A stretch of DNA of 64,000 nt from Geodermatophilus obscurus DSM 43160 (GCF_000025345.1 NC_013757.1:4154001-4218000), one strand, 5' to 3'; shown: positions 11,076-21,384, counted from the first letter of the stretch. Notes: generated by a model from the sequence alone, not told the origin. Program-made: numbers and translations.

Positions 11076-11495
11076 TCATCTGGGGGACTTCACGGCTTGC
11101 TCATCCGACGACGTCCTGCTCTCGACGTGCGGACCCGCCGGGTGCGGGTCCGTCTGTGCTGGTGCGGTTGTCGTTCGTGCGTGGTCGCCCGTCCGGGCCC
11201 CGCTCCCCGCGGTCGCCGGGAACGGCGCGCCGAGGACGTGGTCCCGGAGCGGACCGGCCTCCACCGGGGTGCTGCCGCCTCCGGGGAGGCGCAGCGCCCG
11301 GGAGAAGGCCCGGCGTCGCTCCGCTGTGCGCAGGCACTCCGGGGTGGGGTGCAGCGAGGCGCCCCGGCCGGGGAGCCTCCGACGCGGGTCGGGGACGAGG
11401 GCCCCGTCCCGCGCGACGACGCGCAGCAGGTCGGTGACCGGAGCGCGCTTCCGGCAGCCCACACAGGTGCGCACCGGGATCGACGTTTCGGCCAC
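11076..11495 (-). CDS. ylxR: YlxR family RNA-binding protein (DUF448)
   Basis: Small RNA-binding protein encoded between nusA and infB in most bacteria; in Bacillus it is reported to affect RNase P and transcription. 139 residues. The YlxR fold covers residues 1-80: [11 protein letters not shown] near the start, then [15 protein letters not shown]. The remaining 55 residues (Thr/Ala/Pro/His rich) are an extension not typical of the family. The GTG start lies 8 bp after the nusA stop. Because of the nusA frameshift, the first nusA frame as given runs open into this gene in the same frame (see findings). Confidence 0.92.
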   Translation of the reverse strand: MAETSIPVRTCVGCRKRAPVTDLLRVVARDGALVPDPRRRLPGRGASLHPTPECLRTAERRRAFSRALRLPGGGSTPVEAGPLRDHVLGAPFPATAGSGARTGDHARTTTAPAQTDPHPAGPHVESRTSSDEQAVKSPR

Positions 11496-11503
11496 CCTGC
11501 ACT

Positions 11504-12650
11504 CTAGCGCGCTGAGGGCCCCGGGTGTTCCGGGCTCCGGCCACCGGGCACCCGACCGGGGCGTGCGCCGCCACCTGACCCCCCGGGGCGGCCACCGGGC
11601 GCACCGCCGCGCGCAGCCGCCGCACCGGAGCGCAGCGGCGCGCGCCCCACCCCGGGCGAGGGCGCGGCGTCGTCGGGCTGGGCGTCGCTGCGGATGTCGA
11701 TGCGGCAGCCGGTCAGCCGCGCGGCGAGCCGGGCGTTCTGCCCCTCCTTGCCGATGGCCAGCGACAGCTGGAAGTCGGGGACGACCACCCGCACCGCCTT
11801 GGCCTTGGGGTCGACCAGCTGCGCGCTGTTCACCCGGGCGGGGCTCAGCGCCGAGGCCACGAACGTCGCGGGGTCGTCGGACCAGTCGACGATGTCGATC
11901 TTCTCGCCGTGCAGTTCGCTCATCACGTTGCGCACCCGCTGCCCCATCGGGCCGATGCACGCGCCCTTGGCGTTGAGCCCGGGGCACCGAGGTGCGGACG
12001 GCGATCTTCGAGCGGTGCCCGGCCTCGCGCGCGACCGCGACGATCTCCACGCTGCCGTCGGCGATCTCGGGGACCTCGAGGGCGAAGAGCTTGCGGACCA
12101 GGTTGGGGTGGGTGCGCGAGACGGTGACCTGCGGGCCGCGGTAGGTGCGCGCGACCGACACCACGTAGGCCCTCAGCCGGCTGCCGTGCGGGTAGCTCTC
12201 CCCCGGCACCTGCTCGGCGGCGGGCAGCACGGCCTCCACCTTGCCGATGTCGACGAGCACCGTGCCGCTGGCGTTGCGCCGCTGGTCGGCCTGCACGATG
12301 CCGCTGACGATGTCGCCCTCCTTACCCGCGTACTCGCCGAAGGTCTGCTCGTGCTCGGCGTCGCGCAGCCGCTGGACGATGACCTGCTTGGCGGTGCTGG
12401 CGGCGATCCGGCCGAAGTCCGAGGGGGTGTCGTCCCACTCGCGGACGACCTCGCCGTCCGGCCCGAGCTCCTGGGCGAGCACCGCGACCTCGCCGGTCTT
12501 GCGGTCGACGTGCACCCGCACGTGCTTGCTGGCGCCGTCGGCGTGCCGGTAGGCGGTCACCAGAGCCGTCTCGATGGCCTCGATGACCGTGTCGGCCGGG
12601 ATGCCCTTCTCCCGCTCGACCGCCTTGAGGGCGGTCACGTCGATGTTCAC
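11504..12650 (-). CDS. nusA: Transcription termination/antitermination factor NusA, frameshifted in this sequence
   Basis: RNA polymerase-associated factor controlling pausing and termination. From the GTG at 12650 (GTGA overlap with rimP) the frame encodes the NusA N-terminal domain and the S1 domain, to [10 protein letters not shown]. Near 11981-11984 an extra G in CCCGGGG shifts the frame. Removing one base restores [18 protein letters not shown] and the KH domains ([19 protein letters not shown]), ending at 11504. The repaired protein is about 381 residues, including an Ala/Gly/Arg-rich tail after the second KH domain. Since NusA is normally essential, a homopolymer sequencing error is more likely than a true mutation. 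Confidence 0.9.
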
Positions 12651-13237
12651 TGTCCTCCTCCGTCGTCGTCGTCCTCCGCGGGATCCGGCTGGTCGTGCTG
12701 CTCGCTGTCCCCGCCGGCCTCCGGCCGGCCGAACTCCACCTGCACCCGGCCGGCGCCCAGCTCCTGCCACGGCACCTGCCGCCGGGTGGGCGGCCGCTTC
12801 TTCGCCCCGGGCTTGCCCTTGGCCTCCACCGCGAGGGTCACGCCGTCGCCGTCGACCTCGAGCACGCGAGCGGTCACCTGCTCGGAGGAGCCCTCGCGAC
12901 CCACGGCGACGGTGACCAGCCGCCCGGTGTTGCGCCGCCAGTGCCGCGGCTCGGTCAGCGGCCGGTCGACCCCGGGGCTGGTGACCTCCAGCACGTAGGG
13001 GGCGCTGCCGAACTCGCCGTCGTGCTCGTCGAGGGCCGTGGACACCGCGCGGCTGACCTCGGCGACGTCGTCGAGGGTCACCCCGGCGTCCCGGTCGACC
13101 ACGACCCGGACGATGCTGCGCCGGCCGGCCGGGGTGACGACCAGTTCCTCCAGGTCGTACCCGGCGGCCTCCACGACCGGCGCGACCAGCCCGGCCATGC
13201 GGGTGGCGACGGGGTCGGTGCGAGGGGCGGCGGACAC
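12647..13237 (-). CDS. rimP: Ribosome maturation factor RimP
   Basis: Late 30S assembly factor. 196 residues. The N-terminal alpha/beta domain contains [17 protein letters not shown] and [34 protein letters not shown] precedes the SH3-like C-terminal domain. A basic segment ([13 protein letters not shown]) and an acidic tail ([12 protein letters not shown]) are actinobacterial extensions. Its stop overlaps the nusA GTG by 4 bp. It is the first gene of the leftward rimP-nusA-ylxR-infB unit; the promoter should lie in the roughly 220 bp before 13457, which it shares with the divergent lipoprotein gene. Confidence 0.96.
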   Translation of the reverse strand: MSAAPRTDPVATRMAGLVAPVVEAAGYDLEELVVTPAGRRSIVRVVVDRDAGVTLDDVAEVSRAVSTALDEHDGEFGSAPYVLEVTSPGVDRPLTEPRHWRRNTGRLVTVAVGREGSSEQVTARVLEVDGDGVTLAVEAKGKPGAKKRPPTRRQVPWQELGAGRVQVEFGRPEAGGDSEQHDQPDPAEDDDDGGGQ

Positions 13238-13456
13238 GGCTCCCTCCCTCTCCTGGCTCGGTCGACGGCACGCGCGCGGTGGGGGCCGGCGCCCCGCGTC
13301 GCGGCCCGTCGGGGGAGCGGCGGACGCACCGTCGGCCCGGTACCGGGCGGAGGGTCAGGCTACCGCCCTCCCGCCCGGCCCGAGACCGGGCGGCCGGGGG
13401 ACCCGCTCGCCGTGTGCTCCCGACCGGGCAGGTGCGGGGCTGAGAGGATGGTGGCG

Positions 13457-13942
13457 ATGCCCCCCGTCCTCGCTCCCGCTCCCGCGGGCTCCACCCGCCG
13501 CGCCTTCCTGGCGGCCTCGGCCGGGCTCGCCCTCCTCGTCGCCGGCTGCACGGCGGGCTCTGCGGAGGCCCCGGCCGTGAGCACCGAGGAGGCCGATCGG
13601 CTGGCCGGGCAGGTCGCCGTCCAGGAGGCCGTCGTCGCCGCCTACGCCGCGGCGACGACGGCCGACCCCGCCCTGACGCTGAGCGACCTGGCCGCGCAGG
13701 CCACCGAGCAGCTCGACCGGCTGCGGGCCGCCGCGCCGTCCCCGACCGCGTCGCCTGCCGCGTCCTCCGCCGCCCCCCCGGCCCCCCCGGCCGGCGGGGA
13801 CGTGCGCACCTGGCTGCGCGAGCAGGTGGCCGCGGCGGCGAGCGCCCACGCCCGGGCCTGCGCCCGGCAGACCGGCGCCCGTGCGGCGCTGCTCGGGTCG
13901 ATCGCCGCGGGGCTGCGCGGGCACGAGGCGGCACTGGCGTGA
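13457..13942 (+). CDS. Tat-type lipoprotein, alanine-rich, unknown function
   Basis: A 161-residue exported lipoprotein. The N-terminus has a twin-arginine-like motif STRRAFLAA followed by a hydrophobic core and a lipobox LVAGC, so it should be folded before export and then lipid-anchored. The mature part is Ala-rich with a Pro/Ser/Ala linker in the middle and two helical regions ([38 protein letters not shown]). The ATG at 13457 is preferred over the one at 13448 because GAGAGG lies 9 bp before it. It is followed by a DUF4439 gene, and the same pair beside rimP is known from mycobacteria (Rv2843-Rv2844 position). The His and Cys residues in the C-terminal helix may bind metal. Confidence 0.75.
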   Translation: MPPVLAPAPAGSTRRAFLAASAGLALLVAGCTAGSAEAPAVSTEEADRLAGQVAVQEAVVAAYAAATTADPALTLSDLAAQATEQLDRLRAAAPSPTASPAASSAAPPAPPAGGDVRTWLREQVAAAASAHARACARQTGARAALLGSIAAGLRGHEAALA

Positions 13943-13957
13943 GGGAGGAGCAGGGAC

Positions 13958-14410
13958 GTGGCTGACGACGGCCTCCTCGACGAGGGCACCGAGACCGCCG
14001 CGCTGAACGAGGTGGTGGCCGCCGAGCACGCCGCCGTGTGGGGGTACGGCGCCGTGGGCGCCGCACTGCCGGGGGACGCCCGCGGGCCCGCGGCGGCCGC
14101 CGAGGTCGCCCACCGGGACGCCCGCGACCGGCTGGTGGCGCTGCTGGAGTCCCGCGGCGCCGACCCGGCCCCCCGCGAGGCGGGGTACACCCTCCCCTTC
14201 CCGGTCCTGTCGGAGGTGGACGCCGCGACGCTGGCCGTCGCCCTCGAGGAGGGCGTCTCCGCGGCCTGGGTGCGGGTGCTCGACCAGGCCGCGGAGCCCG
14301 CCGTGCGCGAGCTCGCGGTCGGGGAGCTGGGCGCCGCGGAGGTGCGCGCCGTCGGCTGGCGCGCCGCCGCCGGCCGGATCCCGGTCACCGACGCGTTCCC
14401 GGGCCTGTAG
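13958..14410 (+). CDS. DUF4439 ferritin-like protein
   Basis: A 150-residue all-helical protein of the DUF4439 ferritin-like family. Residues 14-40 ([18 protein letters not shown]) carry the Glu and His of a ferritin-type helix, with further helices containing [18 protein letters not shown]. No signal sequence, so it should be cytosolic. The GTG start is preceded by GGGAGGAG, 15 bp after the lipoprotein stop, which suggests one transcript. Iron or oxygen handling is suggested by the fold only. It ends tail-to-tail with the penicillin-binding lipoprotein, with repeat copy 4 between them. Confidence 0.8.
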   Translation: MADDGLLDEGTETAALNEVVAAEHAAVWGYGAVGAALPGDARGPAAAAEVAHRDARDRLVALLESRGADPAPREAGYTLPFPVLSEVDAATLAVALEEGVSAAWVRVLDQAAEPAVRELAVGELGAAEVRAVGWRAAAGRIPVTDAFPGL

Positions 14411-14412
14411 GA

Positions 14413-14458
14413 GGGCCCGTCTTCCCCACTCCTCGTCGCAGGCCCCCTGGACGGGGCC
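14413..14458 (+). repeat. Structured intergenic repeat, copy 4 (short variant)
   Basis: Starts 2 bp after the DUF4439 stop in a convergent gap. The arms CCCGTC and GACGGG pair; the centre is the variant CCTCGTCGCAGG, about 8 bp shorter than in other copies. The variant CTCGTmG also occurs beside copies 3 and 8. Confidence 0.75.
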
Positions 14459-14482
14459 GGCGGCGCTCGGGACGGGGTCGCC

Positions 14483-16384
14483 TCAGGCCTGGGGCAGCCC
14501 GCCGAGGAAGGCGTCGGTCACGTCCACGGCCACGCTGCTGGACTGACCGCTCTCGACGAGGACCGCGAACGCCAGGTCGCCCTGCGGCCCGGCCAGCTGG
14601 TAGCCCATGAACCAGCCGTGGGCGTCCGGCGGGGTGTTGCTGCCGTACTCGGCGGTGCCGGTCTTGCCGTACACCTCGCCGCGGTCGGCCAGCGCGCGCG
14701 CCGTCCCGGAGAGCACGACCTGGCGCATCATCGGCCGCAGCGCCTCCAGCACCGCGGCGTCCGGACCGGCCGGCGTCGGGCCGGCCGGCTCGGCGCCGAC
14801 GACCTCGACCGGCACCGCCGGGGTGCCGCCGGCCACCCCCGCCGCGACGAGGGCCAGCTGCGCGGGGCTCATGAGCACCTGGCCCTGACCGATCGCGTTG
14901 GCCGCCTTCGTCGTCCCGGTGCTGTCGGCCGGCACGTCCCCGGCGAACACGTCGACCGGCAGTTGCCAGTCCGTGCCGACGCCGTAGGAGGCGGCGGCCG
15001 TGGCCAGGGCGTCGTCGGGCAGCTGCAGCCCCTGCTGCATGAAGGTCGTGTTGCAGGACTGCGCGAAGGCCTCGGTAAACGGCACGGTGCCCAGGTCGAA
15101 CTGGTCGGCGTTCTCGAACTCGCGGCCCTCGACGACGAAGGTGCCCGGGCAGGCGACCGGCGTCTGCGGGGTGAGCGTGCCGGTGGCCAGCAGCGCGGTG
15201 GCGCTGATCGTCTTCATACTCGAGCCCGGCGGGTACTGGCCGGTGAACGCGTTGCCCGCCGCGGCCGCCTCGTTGGAGGACACCGCCACGATCTCCCCCG
15301 TGCCGGGCCGGACGACGACCAGGTGGGTCGGCAGCTGCTGGGTGGCGACGGCGGCGTCGGCGGCGGTCTGCACCGCACGCACCAGCGGCGTCCGCACCGG
15401 CTCGCCGGGCACCGGCTCGACCGCGTCGACCTGCCGGCTGGTGTCGCCGGTGCTCTCGGCGGCGCTGACCACGGTGACGGTGAAACCGGGGGTGCCGGTG
15501 AGCTGCGCCTGGAGGGCGCGCTGCAGCCCGGAGAGGCCGAGCTCGTCGCCGGCGGCGTAGACCGGCGCGCCGTCCTCGGCGGTCTCCTCGAGCACCTCGG
15601 CGGTCGCCGGGCCGACCCGGCCGAGCAGCGCGGAGGCGAACCGGGGGCTGGGCGCGAGCAGCCGGGTGTCGGTCGGGAAGACCGCGCCGGGCAGGTCGAA
15701 GACCTGCCCGCGGATGGCCTCGAAGTCCGGACGGCGCAGCGTGATGACCGGGACGAACTGGCCGGCCGGCGCGGCCTGGACGTCGGCGACGATCTCCTCG
15801 GCGGCGATCCCGGTGGCCGCCGACAGCCCGGCGGCCAGCGCAGGCAGGTCGGTGACCTGGCCCGGGTCGACGCCGACGTTGACGACCTCGGTGGGCGCGA
15901 ACAGCGGCTGACCGGCCGCGTCGGTGACGGCGGCGCGCTCGGGCAGTCGCCGCTCGAGCAGCAGCCGCTGGCCCTCCCCCAGCTCCGGGTGGACGAGGGC
16001 GGGCTCGGCGACGACGTCCCAGCCCTCGTCGGCCTCCTGCAGGCGCAGGGTGCCCGGGTAGCTCCAGTCGGGCGCGGCCGCGAGGTCCCAGGTGGCGGTC
16101 CAGCCGACGGTGGCCGTGCCGTCCTCGATGGACACCTGGCCGAGTTCGGGGCTCAGCGTGGCCTCGGGCAGGTCGGAGGCGGTCTGCTCCAGCAGCGTGG
16201 TCGCCGCGGCGGGGTCGGTGGTCGCGCCGGCGGCGGCCGCGGTGTCCCCGGCCGCCCAGTCGGCGAGGAAGGCCTCCGCTGCGGACCGGACGTCGTCCTC
16301 GGCGTTCCCCGAGCAGGCCGCCAGCACCGGCACGGCGAGCAGTGTCAACGTGGATCCCAGGACCGTCCCCCGGCGTGTGCGCAC
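14483..16384 (-). CDS. Penicillin-binding lipoprotein (transpeptidase)
   Basis: A class B-type D,D-transpeptidase anchored as a lipoprotein outside the membrane. 633 residues. The signal peptide ends in the lipobox LAAC (Cys24). An NTF2-like MecA_N domain follows (to about residue 145), then the PBP dimerisation region and the transpeptidase domain with all three motifs: SSMK (catalytic Ser), SCN and KTGT. It corresponds to Rv2864c, which lies in the same neighbourhood upstream of ispG in mycobacteria. It should cross-link peptidoglycan during growth or division. It is separated from the GNAT gene by 172 bp containing repeat copy 5. Confidence 0.93.
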   Translation of the reverse strand: MRTRRGTVLGSTLTLLAVPVLAACSGNAEDDVRSAAEAFLADWAAGDTAAAAGATTDPAAATTLLEQTASDLPEATLSPELGQVSIEDGTATVGWTATWDLAAAPDWSYPGTLRLQEADEGWDVVAEPALVHPELGEGQRLLLERRLPERAAVTDAAGQPLFAPTEVVNVGVDPGQVTDLPALAAGLSAATGIAAEEIVADVQAAPAGQFVPVITLRRPDFEAIRGQVFDLPGAVFPTDTRLLAPSPRFASALLGRVGPATAEVLEETAEDGAPVYAAGDELGLSGLQRALQAQLTGTPGFTVTVVSAAESTGDTSRQVDAVEPVPGEPVRTPLVRAVQTAADAAVATQQLPTHLVVVRPGTGEIVAVSSNEAAAAGNAFTGQYPPGSSMKTISATALLATGTLTPQTPVACPGTFVVEGREFENADQFDLGTVPFTEAFAQSCNTTFMQQGLQLPDDALATAAASYGVGTDWQLPVDVFAGDVPADSTGTTKAANAIGQGQVLMSPAQLALVAAGVAGGTPAVPVEVVGAEPAGPTPAGPDAAVLEALRPMMRQVVLSGTARALADRGEVYGKTGTAEYGSNTPPDAHGWFMGYQLAGPQGDLAFAVLVESGQSSSVAVDVTDAFLGGLPQA

Positions 16385-16496
16385 GGGGACCAGTGCTACC
16401 AGACGCCGGGCCCGGGACCTCGGTGCCGAGCCGTGGCCCCCGATCCCCGACGATCATGGACCTGCGGTGGCGCACGCGGTCGGCCCCCGGCGCGCT

Positions 16497-16552
16497 GGCC
16501 TCCCTGCAAGGGCCTGCTGCGAGCCTGCGAGCGGTGGGGAGCAGGAGGGTCC
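16497..16552 (-). repeat. Structured intergenic repeat, copy 5
   Basis: Begins 4 bp after the GNAT stop. The arms CCCTCCTGC and GCAGGGAGG pair with one shift; the core is CTCGCAGGCTCG. It lies between the GNAT and penicillin-binding protein genes. Confidence 0.85.
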
Positions 16553-16556
16553 TCCC

Positions 16557-17435
16557 TCAGAAGAGGACGCTGGCGAACCGCCCGACCTCGCGGAACCCGA
16601 CCCGCGCGTAGGCCGCGCGGGCGGGGCCGTTGAAGTCGTTGACGTAGAGACTGACCACCGGCGCGATCGCGGTGCGGGCGTACTCGACGACCGCCGCCAT
16701 GCCCGCGGTGCCGATGCCGCGGCCGCGGTGGGCGGGGGCGACCCACACGCCCTGCACCTGGCAGACGCTGCGGGACACCGCGCCGATCTCGGCCTTGAAC
16801 AGCACCTCGCCGCGCTCGATCCACGCCAGCGACTGCCCCGCGCGGACCAGGTCGGCCACCCGGGCGCGGTAGCCGGCGCCGCCGTCGACCCGCAGCGGGC
16901 TGACCCCGACCTCCTCGGTGAACATCGCCACCGCCGCCGGCAGCAGGACGCTGATCTCGGCCGGGCGCACCGGGCGCACCCGGGGCTCGGGGGCGATCGC
17001 CGGCGGCCCCTCGATGGCCAACAGCGGCTGCCGGGGCCGGTGGTCGCGGGCCGGGCCCCAGGAAGGCGCCAGCAGCTCCCACAGCGGGTCCACGGACGCG
17101 GCCGGGCCGACGATGGTCGAGCAGCGCCGGCCCGCGCGGCGGGCGCGGTCGGCGAAGGCCGTCGCCGCCGCCCGCTCCGCGCCGGGCAGGGCGAAGGGGA
17201 TCAGGTTCGCCCCGGCCAGGCAGACCGCGTCCAGCGAGCGCCCGCTGCCCAGCCCCCACAGCGGTGCGCCGAGGGCCGCGGCGGCGGTGCCGGCGGCCTC
17301 CACCCGCCCCGCGATGACGCACGCGGCCACCGGGTCGCTGGCGAACAGGGCGCGGACGGCGGGCTCGTCGGTCTCGTCGAGGACCCGGGCCGCCGGGGCG
17401 GCGGGGTGGGTGGAGGACACCGGCGTGCGCAGCAC
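16557..17435 (-). CDS. DUF4081-GNAT family N-acetyltransferase
   Basis: A 292-residue protein with an N-terminal DUF4081-type region (about 1-135) and a C-terminal GNAT acetyltransferase domain with the acetyl-CoA loop HRGRGIGTAG and the following VSLYVNDFNGPARAAYARVGF. It corresponds to Rv2867c, which sits next to ispG in mycobacteria. The acceptor substrate is unknown. It starts 8 bp after the ispG stop and is therefore probably co-transcribed with it. Confidence 0.85.
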   Translation of the reverse strand: MLRTPVSSTHPAAPAARVLDETDEPAVRALFASDPVAACVIAGRVEAAGTAAAALGAPLWGLGSGRSLDAVCLAGANLIPFALPGAERAAATAFADRARRAGRRCSTIVGPAASVDPLWELLAPSWGPARDHRPRQPLLAIEGPPAIAPEPRVRPVRPAEISVLLPAAVAMFTEEVGVSPLRVDGGAGYRARVADLVRAGQSLAWIERGEVLFKAEIGAVSRSVCQVQGVWVAPAHRGRGIGTAGMAAVVEYARTAIAPVVSLYVNDFNGPARAAYARVGFREVGRFASVLF

Positions 17436-17443
17436 CGGGACGG

Positions 17444-18607
17444 TCAGGCGACGGTGACGACGGGCGAGCCGGGCGACGTCCCGTCGGCGGCGGTCATGCC
17501 GTCAGCCAGGCGCATGGCCTCCTCGATCAGCGTCTCGACGATCTGCGACTCGGGGACGGTCTTGACGACCTCGCCCTTGACGAAGATCTGGCCCTTGCCG
17601 TTGCCCGAGGCCACGCCCAGGTCGGCCTCGCGGGCCTCGCCCGGGCCGTTGACGACGCAGCCCATGACGGCCACCCGCAGCGGCACCTCCAGGCCGTCGA
17701 GGCCGGCGGTGACCTCGTCGGCGAGCTTGTAGACGTCGACCTGCGCACGTCCGCACGACGGGCAGCTGACGATCTCCAGGCCGCGCTGGCGCAGGTTCAG
17801 CGACTCGAGGATCTGGGTTCCGACCTTGACCTCCTCGGCCGGCGGGGCCGAGAGGGAGACGCGGATGGTGTCGCCGATGCCCTGGGAGAGCAGCGCGCCG
17901 AAGGCGACGGCGGACTTGATGGTGCCCTGGAACGCGGGGCCGGCCTCGGTGACGCCGAGGTGCAGGGGGTAGTCGCACTGCGCGGCCAGCAGCTCGTAGG
18001 CGCGCACCATGACCACCGGGTTGTTGTGCTTGACCGAAATCTTGATGTCGCGGAAGTCGTGCTCCTCGAACAGCGAGCACTCCCACAGCGCGGACTCGAC
18101 CAGCGCCTCCGGGGTGGCCTTGCCGTACTTGGCCAGCAACCGCTTGTCGAGCGACCCGGCGTTGACGCCGATCCGGATCGGAATGCCGGCACCCTTGGCC
18201 GCCCGGGCGATCTCGCCGACCTTGTCGTCGAACTTCTTGATGTTGCCGGGGTTGACGCGGACGGCGGCGCAGCCGGCGTCGATCGCGGCGAACACGTACC
18301 GCGGCTGAAAGTGGATGTCGGCGATGACCGGGATCTGCGACTTCCTCGCGATGATCGGCAGCGCCTCGGCATCGTCGGTGTCCGGGACGGCGACCCGAAC
18401 GATCTGGCAGCCCGAGGCGGTGAGCTCGGCGATCTGCTGCAGCGTGGCGTTGATGTCGGCGGTCTTGGTCGTCGTCATCGACTGCACGCTGACCGGGTGG
18501 TCGCTGCCGACGCCGACGTCGCCCACCATGAGCTGGCGGGTCTTGCGACGGGGCGCGAGGACGGGCGGGGGTACCTCGGGCATGCCGAGACCGACGGGGA
18601 TCGCCAT
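17444..18607 (-). CDS. ispG: 4-hydroxy-3-methylbut-2-enyl diphosphate synthase
   Basis: Iron-sulfur enzyme of the MEP isoprenoid pathway, making HMBPP from MEcPP. 387 residues. The TIM-barrel part contains [18 protein letters not shown] and VRVNPGNI; the C-terminal [4Fe-4S] domain has [12 protein letters not shown] and [10 protein letters not shown] with three cysteines. The frame stays open upstream of the ATG at 18607, but conservation starts at [13 protein letters not shown]. dxr of the same pathway lies upstream, with the rip1 protease gene between them. The 196 bp to rip1 holds no recognisable gene. Confidence 0.97.
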   Translation of the reverse strand: MAIPVGLGMPEVPPPVLAPRRKTRQLMVGDVGVGSDHPVSVQSMTTTKTADINATLQQIAELTASGCQIVRVAVPDTDDAEALPIIARKSQIPVIADIHFQPRYVFAAIDAGCAAVRVNPGNIKKFDDKVGEIARAAKGAGIPIRIGVNAGSLDKRLLAKYGKATPEALVESALWECSLFEEHDFRDIKISVKHNNPVVMVRAYELLAAQCDYPLHLGVTEAGPAFQGTIKSAVAFGALLSQGIGDTIRVSLSAPPAEEVKVGTQILESLNLRQRGLEIVSCPSCGRAQVDVYKLADEVTAGLDGLEVPLRVAVMGCVVNGPGEAREADLGVASGNGKGQIFVKGEVVKTVPESQIVETLIEEAMRLADGMTAADGTSPGSPVVTVA

Positions 18608-18803
18608 GCCCCCAGTATCCCCCGGAGACGCGACGGTGCTGGTGGCGCAGGTGTGACGCCCGCATCGTCGGCGGCCCACGCCTCCTGGCTGGCCGACGAC
18701 CCGGACGCCGCACGGCCGCACCTGGACGCACCGACCCCTCGTCGGCGGCTGACCCCGCCGTCCGCGCCCGGGCCCGGTCACCACGACCGGACCCGGACCC
18801 GGC

Positions 18804-20168
18804 TCACTGCAGGGTGATCGGGTTGACGATGTCGGCGATCAGCAGCAGGCCCGAGAGGACGACGAACAGGCCCGCCACGAGGTAGGCGACCGGCATCAGC
18901 CGGGCGATGTCGAACGGGCCGGGGTCGGGCCGGCCACGCAGCCGGGCGACGACCGCGCGCGCCTTCTCGTACAGCGCGCCGGCGACGTGCCCGCCGTCGA
19001 GCGGGTAGATCGGCAGCAGGTTGAACAGGAACAGCACCAGGTTGATGCTGGCCAGCAGCTGCAGGAACGTGCTGACCTTCTCCGTGCCGGTGAGCTCGGG
19101 GATGGCGAAGACCTCGCCGGAGATGCGGCCGACGCCCACGACGCCGATCGGCCCGTTGGGGTCGCGCTCCTCACCCAGGAACGCCGCGCGGAACAGCTGC
19201 GGGATGCGCTCGGGGATCTCGACCAGCCGCTCGACGGCGTTCGTCACGATCATCCCGAAGTAGCCGGGGATGGCCGCGGCGTCCTGCCGGGCCAGCTGGA
19301 CGCTCGGCGAGATCCCGAGGTAGCCGGCGGTCGTCGTCCCCTCGGTGGGGTCGGTCGGGTCGGCGTAGACGGTGTTGGGGATCGGCGTGACGGTGAGCCG
19401 CTGCCGCGCGCCGTCCCGCTCGATGGTGACGTCCAGCGGCTGACCGGGGCTGGTGCGGATCGCCTCCTGCACCGCCGTCCAGCTGTCGTACGCGGTCGGG
19501 TCCAGCGGCCGGCCCCCGATGGCGACGATCGTGTCGCCGGAACGCAGCCCGGCGGCCGCGGCGGGGCTCTGCTGCGGCAGCGCGCAGCCTGCCGCCCCCG
19601 CCTCGCAGGTCTGCCCCTCGGGCGTGAGCGGCACCGAGCAGGCGTCGTCCTGCAGCGCGGTGACGGCACCCGCGGGCAGCACGCACGCGGGGACGTCGCG
19701 CACCGTCGTGGTCAGCACGCTGGTGCCGACGACGGTGAGCAGCACCGTGAAGAGCAGGACCGCGAGCACCAGGTTGTGGAAGGGGCCGGCGAACATCACG
19801 ATGACCCGCTGCCACCAGGGCTTGGCGTAGAACACCCGGCCCTCGTCGCCGGGGCGGACGTCGTCGAGCGCGGCGCCGCGCACCTCGGCGATGAACGAGC
19901 GCATGCGGGTGGCCCGCGTGCTCTCGTTCTCCTCGGCCGGCGGGATCATCCCGACGATGCGGATGTAGCCGCCCAGCGGGACGGCCTTGATCCCGTACTC
20001 GGTCTCCCCCCGCGTGCGGGAGAACAGCGTCGGGCCGAAACCGACCATGAACTGCGGCACCCGCATGCCGAACTTCCGGGCCCAGAAGAAGTGCCCGTAC
20101 TCGTGGAAGGCGATCGAGAACAGCAGACCGGCCGCGAAGGCGACGATCCCGAGGACGGTCAGCAGCAA
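18804..20168 (-). CDS. rip1: Site-2 zinc metalloprotease, RseP/Rip1 family
   Basis: Intramembrane protease that cuts anti-sigma factors and other membrane proteins. 454 residues. The zinc motif HEYGH (His22, Glu23, His26) is in the first membrane segment. A PDZ domain is near the middle ([16 protein letters not shown]), and the second metal motif region is [18 protein letters not shown] in a later segment. Four membrane segments are visible. An insertion with several cysteines (residues about 160-195) precedes the PDZ core. It lies 10 bp after dxr, the same order as in mycobacteria (dxr-rip1-ispG). Confidence 0.95.
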   Translation of the reverse strand: MLLTVLGIVAFAAGLLFSIAFHEYGHFFWARKFGMRVPQFMVGFGPTLFSRTRGETEYGIKAVPLGGYIRIVGMIPPAEENESTRATRMRSFIAEVRGAALDDVRPGDEGRVFYAKPWWQRVIVMFAGPFHNLVLAVLLFTVLLTVVGTSVLTTTVRDVPACVLPAGAVTALQDDACSVPLTPEGQTCEAGAAGCALPQQSPAAAAGLRSGDTIVAIGGRPLDPTAYDSWTAVQEAIRTSPGQPLDVTIERDGARQRLTVTPIPNTVYADPTDPTEGTTTAGYLGISPSVQLARQDAAAIPGYFGMIVTNAVERLVEIPERIPQLFRAAFLGEERDPNGPIGVVGVGRISGEVFAIPELTGTEKVSTFLQLLASINLVLFLFNLLPIYPLDGGHVAGALYEKARAVVARLRGRPDPGPFDIARLMPVAYLVAGLFVVLSGLLLIADIVNPITLQ

Positions 20169-20178
20169 CCCGCTCAGC

Positions 20179-21384
20179 TCAGCCTCCGGCGATCACACGT
20201 CCGGCGTGCTGCCGGGCCCACCCCTCCGCCGCCAGGACGTCCTCGACGCAGGTGGGGGCGCCGAGGTCCGGCGCGTCGTCGAGGGTACGCGCGACGAGGT
20301 CGACGATGCCCCGGAACGGCAGCCGACCCGCCAGGAACGCCGCCACCGCCTCCTCGTTGGCCGCGTTGTAGACCGCCGGGGCCACGCCCCCCGCCTCGCC
20401 GGCGGAGCGGGCCAGCGCGACGGCCGGGAACGCCTCGTCGTCCAGCGGCGCGAACTCCCAGGTGCTCGCCGCCGACCAGTCCAGGGCCGGCTGGACGTGC
20501 GGCAGCCGGTCGGGCCAGGCCAGGGCCAGCGCGATCGGCAGCCGCATGTCCGGCGGGCTGGCCTGGGCGATGGTGGCGCCGTCGGCGAAGGTCACCATCG
20601 AGTGCACGATCGACTGCGGGTGCACCACGACGTCGACGTCGGCGAGGGGGACGTCGAAGAGCAGGTGCGCCTCGATGAGCTCCAGGCCCTTGTTGACCAG
20701 AGTCGCGGAGTTGATCGTCACCACCGGGCCCATCGCCCACGTCGGGTGCGCCAGCGCCTGCTCGACGGTGACGTCGGCCAGCTCGGCGGCGGTGCGGCCG
20801 CGGAACGGCCCGCCGCTGGCGGTGAGCACCAGCCGGGCCACCTCGCTCATGTGCCCGCCGCGCAGGCACTGCGCCAGCGCCGAGTGCTCGGAGTCGACCG
20901 GCACCAGCTGGCCGGGCGCGGCCGCCGCGGTGACCAGCTCACCGCCGGCCACGAGCGACTCCTTGTTGGCCAGCGCAACGGTGCGGCCGGCCTGCAGCGC
21001 CGCCAGCGTGGGCCGCAGTCCGATCGAGCCGGTGATGCCGTTGAGGACGACGTCGGCGGGGCGGGCGGCGAGCTCCTCGGCCGCCCGCGGGCCGGCGAGG
21101 ATCTCCGGCAGCGCGTACTCCCCCCGGGACCAGCCGCGCTGGGAGGCCGCGGCGTAGAAGGCCAGCTGGAGGTCCTGCGCGGCGGTCGCCTTCGCCACCG
21201 CGACGGTGCGGACGCCGAGGGACAGCGCCTGCTCGGCGAGCCGGGCGACGTCCCCGCCGCCGGCGGCCAGGCCGGTGATCCGCAGCCGGTCCGGGTTCTG
21301 CCGGGCCACCGCGATGGCCTGCCGGCCGATCGACCCGGTGGAGCCCAGCACCGTCACCTCGCGCACGCCGTCCACGGCGCGCAT
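20179..21384 (-). CDS. dxr: 1-deoxy-D-xylulose 5-phosphate reductoisomerase
   Basis: Second enzyme of the MEP pathway, NADPH-dependent. 401 residues. The N-terminal [13 protein letters not shown] binds [14 protein letters not shown] and the active-site loop [10 protein letters not shown] follow, with metal-binding acidic residues in [14 protein letters not shown]. The annotated start leaves 9 residues before VTVLG; a slightly shorter form is possible. It is divergent from the DUF2631 gene across 79 bp. Confidence 0.97.
   Translation of the reverse strand: MRAVDGVREVTVLGSTGSIGRQAIAVARQNPDRLRITGLAAGGGDVARLAEQALSLGVRTVAVAKATAAQDLQLAFYAAASQRGWSRGEYALPEILAGPRAAEELAARPADVVLNGITGSIGLRPTLAALQAGRTVALANKESLVAGGELVTAAAAPGQLVPVDSEHSALAQCLRGGHMSEVARLVLTASGGPFRGRTAAELADVTVEQALAHPTWAMGPVVTINSATLVNKGLELIEAHLLFDVPLADVDVVVHPQSIVHSMVTFADGATIAQASPPDMRLPIALALAWPDRLPHVQPALDWSAASTWEFAPLDDEAFPAVALARSAGEAGGVAPAVYNAANEEAVAAFLAGRLPFRGIVDLVARTLDDAPDLGAPTCVEDVLAAEGWARQHAGRVIAGG

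Noticed and set aside
11960-12000. Programmed frameshift in nusA
   Set aside because: No slippery heptamer with a plausible pairing and no known case in NusA; a one-base homopolymer error explains the data better.
18608-18784. N-terminal extension of ispG
   Set aside because: The frame is open to 18784, but the added residues are not conserved and the ATG at 18607 gives the family's usual start.
18608-18803. Small gene between ispG and rip1
   Set aside because: Short open frames exist, but none has a ribosome binding site or recognisable product.
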